A stretch of 64,000 bases of DNA from Chitinophagales bacterium (GTDB lineage: Bacteria > Bacteroidota > Bacteroidia > Chitinophagales > Chitinophagaceae), in assembly GCA_017303335.1 (NCBI GenBank), contig JAFLBK010000001.1, positions 1,741,001 through 1,805,000 on the forward strand. The letters are read 5' to 3'. Positions within the stretch are counted from its first letter, which is position 1. Every line of letters starts with the position of its first letter. The notes below the pieces were generated by a model. The model saw only the letters and a list, made by a program, of their open reading frames with translations, ran no database searches and was not told where the DNA came from. The position numbers and the translations under genes are program-made. Positions 60,966 through 64,000 of the stretch are shown in pieces.

Positions 60966-61460
60966 ATGAACCAGGAAAACACCGCAGATAACCTGAACAT
61001 CGGAGAAGAAAAAAAACTTCCGACAGGATTGAACGTACTGACCATACTTACGCTGATCTGGTGCGCCTATGAATTATACAGCGGCGTCAATAATTTCATC
61101 TCCGGCAAGAAGGCGCTCGAAGAAATTGAAAAGAACCAGGAAAAACTCGAGAATGCGCCGGCCTGGGCTAAGAAATTTGCCGGCCCGGAGGTGCAGGAAA
61201 TGATGACAAAAGCGGTGGAGAATAAAGTGCCACTGCTGATCATCAGTCTTGTTGCCGTGGGACTTTGTGTTTTCGGGGCTTTGCAGATGCGGAAACTGAA
61301 AAAAGAAGGATATTATCTCTGGCTGGTTGGCGAAATATTGCCGTGGATCGGTTCGGCTATTTTTATACCGATTTTCTACAACACAGTATTTGCTTACTTC
61401 ATGGTATTCCCCATCCTGTTCATCATCCTGTATACGGTACAGCGTAAACACTTGTCCTGA
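60966..61460 (+). CDS. Small integral membrane protein, unknown function
   Basis: 164 residues with about four membrane segments (residues about 20-42, 75-95, 108-128, 132-155) and a charged extramembrane helix between the first two (KALEEIEKNQEKLENAPAWAKKF). No signal peptide or catalytic motif. Similar small proteins are common next to unrelated genes in this phylum. Real gene status is supported by coding character and its own terminator. Confidence 0.7.
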   Translation: MNQENTADNLNIGEEKKLPTGLNVLTILTLIWCAYELYSGVNNFISGKKALEEIEKNQEKLENAPAWAKKFAGPEVQEMMTKAVENKVPLLIISLVAVGLCVFGALQMRKLKKEGYYLWLVGEILPWIGSAIFIPIFYNTVFAYFMVFPILFIILYTVQRKHLS

Positions 61461-61480
61461 TAAAAAAATAGGAGCAATAA

Positions 61481-61511
61481 AAAAATCCCGGAAGTACATT
61501 CCGGGATTTTT
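61481..61511. terminator. Bidirectional terminator between membrane protein and binding-protein genes
   Basis: AAAAATCCCGGAA (61481-61493) pairs with TTCCGGGATTTTT (61499-61511), loop GTACA. Confidence 0.9.
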
Positions 61512-61512
61512 A

Positions 61513-62703
61513 TTACCAGGCCTTGCTGGCCGTTCCGTTCAGCAGGCGGATGATGTAAAGATGTTTGTTTTCGAAATAGTCGGGAGCGCTGCTTTCTTTA
61601 TTGATCAGTACCGGGCGGAAACTGTAATCGGTGATCACCCGGAAACTTTTGTCGTTGATATTGTCGAGGAACCCGTCGTGGAATTTGCCCAGTATCCGGG
61701 CGAAGAGGTATACGGCTTCAAATCCTTTGAACACCATATCGCCGGGCAATGTCTTGTACTTCTTCTTGTACGTTTCATTGATCCATTTGCTGAAATCATC
61801 TGTTTTGCTGTTGAAGTACGGGGTGGTGTAATAGATGGGCATATCCGTCATTTCTCCCTTCCGCGAAAGTGCCGTAAAGCCATCCCAGGTGGGCATGCCG
61901 ATGAGGGTGATGGGATATGATTTTTTCAGTTCAAAGCATGCCTTGGCCAGGTTGGTCGCGAATGTTTCATCGAGGCTTCCGCCGATGAGAACGCTGTTCT
62001 GGTTGCTGTCGAGTTTGGTTTTAAGAAACGCGGCATTGAGGTTATTGCTGAACTGGATGGTTTCGATCGGGAGCAGTGCTTTCCCTTCCTGTTCGTTGAT
62101 CTTTTTGAAGAAGGACGCCACCATATCTTCCTGGCTGCCTGGCTGGCGGCAGAGGTATATCTTCTCAGTGCCGTGCTTCTGCAGGAGATAACTGTAGATG
62201 GCCTCGCAGTGCGAGCGCAGTGTTGAGTTTACGATAACCAGGTTCGGGTTGCGGGTAATGCCGGCATCATTGGGATAGGTGGCCGAAATAAACGGAATGT
62301 TTTTTTGCTGTGCGAAGGCCGCGAGTTGCTGGAAGTCGGCGTCTTTCACGCTACCGATGATCAGGTTCAGGCTATCGAGTTTACCCTGCTGTATCAGCGA
62401 GGAGAGTGGCTGCGTGTACGATTTGCTGTCGTAGATGGCGGCCTGTATGTAATCGCTGCCCGCTTGCAGGCTGTCGAGCGCCAGCTGGGTGCCACGGATG
62501 AAATCCACCGCGGGTACAATAAAGCGGGGCATGCTTTGTTTGTATCGGAAAGTATTGTTGCTGAAAACAGAATCGAGATAAAGGGGGGCAAAGATGCCGA
62601 TCCGCAGGGATGATTTTTGGGCCGAATCAACCTGCGCCCGGAGGGGGTGAAGGCTAAAAACCGTTGCACACAAAAACAGAATTACCTGGAGCCGCTTCTT
62701 CAT
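61513..62703 (-). CDS. Exported protein with periplasmic-binding (type I) fold
   Basis: 396 residues from the ATG at 62703 (MKKRLQVIL), signal peptide ending LRAQ. The body follows the type I periplasmic-binding / receptor-ligand-binding fold: RIGIFAPLYLDS, a two-lobe pattern with LIIGSVKDADFQQLAAFAQ, PFISATYPNDAG, SVLIGGSLDETFAT and YPITLIGMPTW. No ABC permease or ATPase gene is next to it, so it may sense or bind a ligand in another role. Ligand unknown. Confidence 0.82.
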   Translation of the reverse strand: MKKRLQVILFLCATVFSLHPLRAQVDSAQKSSLRIGIFAPLYLDSVFSNNTFRYKQSMPRFIVPAVDFIRGTQLALDSLQAGSDYIQAAIYDSKSYTQPLSSLIQQGKLDSLNLIIGSVKDADFQQLAAFAQQKNIPFISATYPNDAGITRNPNLVIVNSTLRSHCEAIYSYLLQKHGTEKIYLCRQPGSQEDMVASFFKKINEQEGKALLPIETIQFSNNLNAAFLKTKLDSNQNSVLIGGSLDETFATNLAKACFELKKSYPITLIGMPTWDGFTALSRKGEMTDMPIYYTTPYFNSKTDDFSKWINETYKKKYKTLPGDMVFKGFEAVYLFARILGKFHDGFLDNINDKSFRVITDYSFRPVLINKESSAPDYFENKHLYIIRLLNGTASKAW

Positions 62704-62735
62704 TACTAATTTTAAATTCTTCATTCTTAATTAAT

Positions 62736-64000
62736 CTATTCCCATTCAATGGTTGCCGGCGGCTTGCTGCTGATATCATACACCACCCGGTTGATTCCTT
62801 TCACGTTGTTGATGATCTCATTGGAAATGTTCGCCAGGAAATCGTAGGGGAGGTGCGCCCAATCGGCTGTCATACCATCCACGGATGTTACGGCCCGCAA
62901 CGCAACGGTAAACTCGTAGGTTCTTTCGTCGCCCATTACGCCTACGCTTTTTACGGGTAACAGGATCGTACCTGCCTGCCAGACGCTTGTATAGAGATTG
63001 TATTTCTTCAAACCATTGATATAAATGGCGTCGGCCTCTTGCAATAACCGTACCCTTTCCTCGGTTACTTCACCGAGTATGCGTATGCCCAGGCCGGGTC
63101 CAGGGAAGGGGTGGCGGTAGAGCATTTCATGCGGTATGCCCAGTTCAAGTCCGACCTTCCGCACCTCATCTTTGAATAAGGAACGTAAGGGTTCCACCAG
63201 TCCGAGTTTCATGGTTTCCGGAAGCCCGCCCACATTGTGATGCGATTTGATGGTGGCCGACGGCCCGTGAACAGAGAGTGATTCGATCACATCGGGATAG
63301 ATGGTTCCCTGCCCGAGGAGTTCAACACCCTCGATCTTGTGCGCTTCCTGGTCGAATACTTCGATGAATGCATTGCCGATGGCCTTGCGTTTTTCTTCGG
63401 GGTCGGTCTTGCCTTCAAGTTTATTGTAAAAATGTTTCCGGGCATCCACGCCGATAACGTGCAGGCCAAGCTGGTTATATATATTCAGTACGTCTTCAAA
63501 TTCATTCTTCCGCAGTACCCCGTTGTCTACAAAAATACCGTAGAGGTTTTCGCCAATGGCTTTGTTGATCAGCGTGGCGGCAACCGTGCTGTCGACACCA
63601 CCGCTCAAACCCATGATCACTTTCCGGTTACCGATCTGCGCCTTTAAGGCTTCAACGGTTTCGGTAATGAAATGGGCGGGCGTCCAGTCCTGCGTGCATC
63701 CGCAGATATTTACCAGGAAGTTCTTCAGGATGATTTTGCCTTCGGCGGAATGGTATACTTCGGGATGGAACTGCAATCCGTAGAGCGGGTGCGTGCCGTT
63801 GTTGTTATGCCGGAACGCGGCAACCGGGATGCTTTCTGTAGTGCCCAGTATTTCGCATCCTTCGGGCAATACTTTGATGGTGTCGCTGTGACTCATCCAA
63901 ACCTGCGAACTTTCGGATACATGCTGCAGCAGCACATCTTCCTTGAGTTTGCTGAAAATGGCCCTGCCGTATTCGCGTTTATCGCTTTTCTCCACCCTTC
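62736..64000 (-). CDS. guaA: GMP synthase (glutamine-hydrolysing), C-terminal part (5' end outside window)
   Basis: Converts XMP to GMP with glutamine. The frame is open to the window edge; the GTG at 63995 is an internal Val, so about 90 residues of the glutaminase domain are missing. Visible are the end of that domain ([11 protein letters not shown] with catalytic His/Glu), the PP-loop [30 protein letters not shown] and the dimerisation domain ending KPPATIEWE. Followed after 32 bases by the binding-fold gene. Confidence 0.97.
   Translation of the reverse strand, partial: RVEKSDKREYGRAIFSKLKEDVLLQHVSESSQVWMSHSDTIKVLPEGCEILGTTESIPVAAFRHNNNGTHPLYGLQFHPEVYHSAEGKIILKNFLVNICGCTQDWTPAHFITETVEALKAQIGNRKVIMGLSGGVDSTVAATLINKAIGENLYGIFVDNGVLRKNEFEDVLNIYNQLGLHVIGVDARKHFYNKLEGKTDPEEKRKAIGNAFIEVFDQEAHKIEGVELLGQGTIYPDVIESLSVHGPSATIKSHHNVGGLPETMKLGLVEPLRSLFKDEVRKVGLELGIPHEMLYRHPFPGPGLGIRILGEVTEERVRLLQEADAIYINGLKKYNLYTSVWQAGTILLPVKSVGVMGDERTYEFTVALRAVTSVDGMTADWAHLPYDFLANISNEIINNVKGINRVVYDISSKPPATIEWE

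Noticed and set aside
1..64000. tRNA, rRNA, transposase, integrase or phage genes
   Set aside because: I looked for conserved tRNA and rRNA stretches and mobile-element protein motifs in all gaps and found none; a covariance-model scan would be needed to exclude small RNAs.

Overview
This 64 kb window is chromosomal DNA of a Bacteroidota bacterium, most likely of the Chitinophagaceae/Chitinophagales type. The evidence is type IX secretion (T9SS) C-terminal sorting domains, a TonB-dependent receptor next to a DUF5689 lipoprotein, TSP3/OmpA outer-membrane proteins, the linked bamD-rpoZ-coaBC-DUF4835 genes, -7 promoter boxes of the form TAnnTTTG, and few Shine-Dalgarno sequences. I saw no rRNA, tRNA, CRISPR array, transposase, integrase or prophage gene. 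The gene set is mostly housekeeping, with envelope and secretion genes interspersed.

Layout. 1-3.7 kb: end of yidC, two small secreted proteins and a long TPR protein. 3.7-8 kb: phosphosulfolactate synthase joined to aroE, a convergent thioesterase/rdgB/unknown operon, and ilvE. 8-11.5 kb: rpsL-rpsG and a separately promoted fusA. 11.5-21.7 kb: a DnaQ-like exonuclease, then a divergent locus with a secreted endonuclease/exonuclease/phosphatase on one side and a TonB receptor, a DUF5689 lipoprotein and a 1352-residue lamin-tail protein with five 208-residue repeats on the other. 21.7-22.1 kb: a non-coding repeat island. 22-28 kb: htpG, a lipoprotein, and the minus-strand operon polyprenyl synthase-recJ-methyltransferase. 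28-35.3 kb: an OmpA-like protein, then bamD, rpoZ, coaBC, DUF4835, DUF4296 and scoAB. 35-42 kb: pckA, pepP, pssA, purS, rsmI, a beta-barrel protein and a nitroreductase. 42-51 kb: M1 peptidase, GNAT, orphan response regulator, rsmG, glycosyltransferase, tgt, OmpA lipid-wall linker and rpsA. 51-64 kb: a 1726-residue T9SS adhesin-like protein, a small Ala/Lys-rich exported protein, a HAD phosphatase, an acyltransferase, an acyl-CoA thioesterase, proline dehydrogenase, a small membrane protein, a periplasmic-binding-fold protein and the 3' part of guaA.

The observations most worth following up are: (1) a set of intergenic elements built from 7- or 8-base units arranged as inverted arrays (21.7-22.1, 38.6 and 39.7 kb); (2) the receptor/lipoprotein/lamin-tail/nuclease locus, which could be a system for scavenging extracellular nucleic acid or phosphodiesters; (3) a Tgt enzyme without its three zinc cysteines; (4) a bacterial ComA homologue coupled to aroE; (5) hairpins placed directly before the start codons of fusA and coaBC. 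Several start codons were moved inward from the longest frame because a promoter box lies inside the longer version or because the family alignment and signal peptide begin at an internal ATG.
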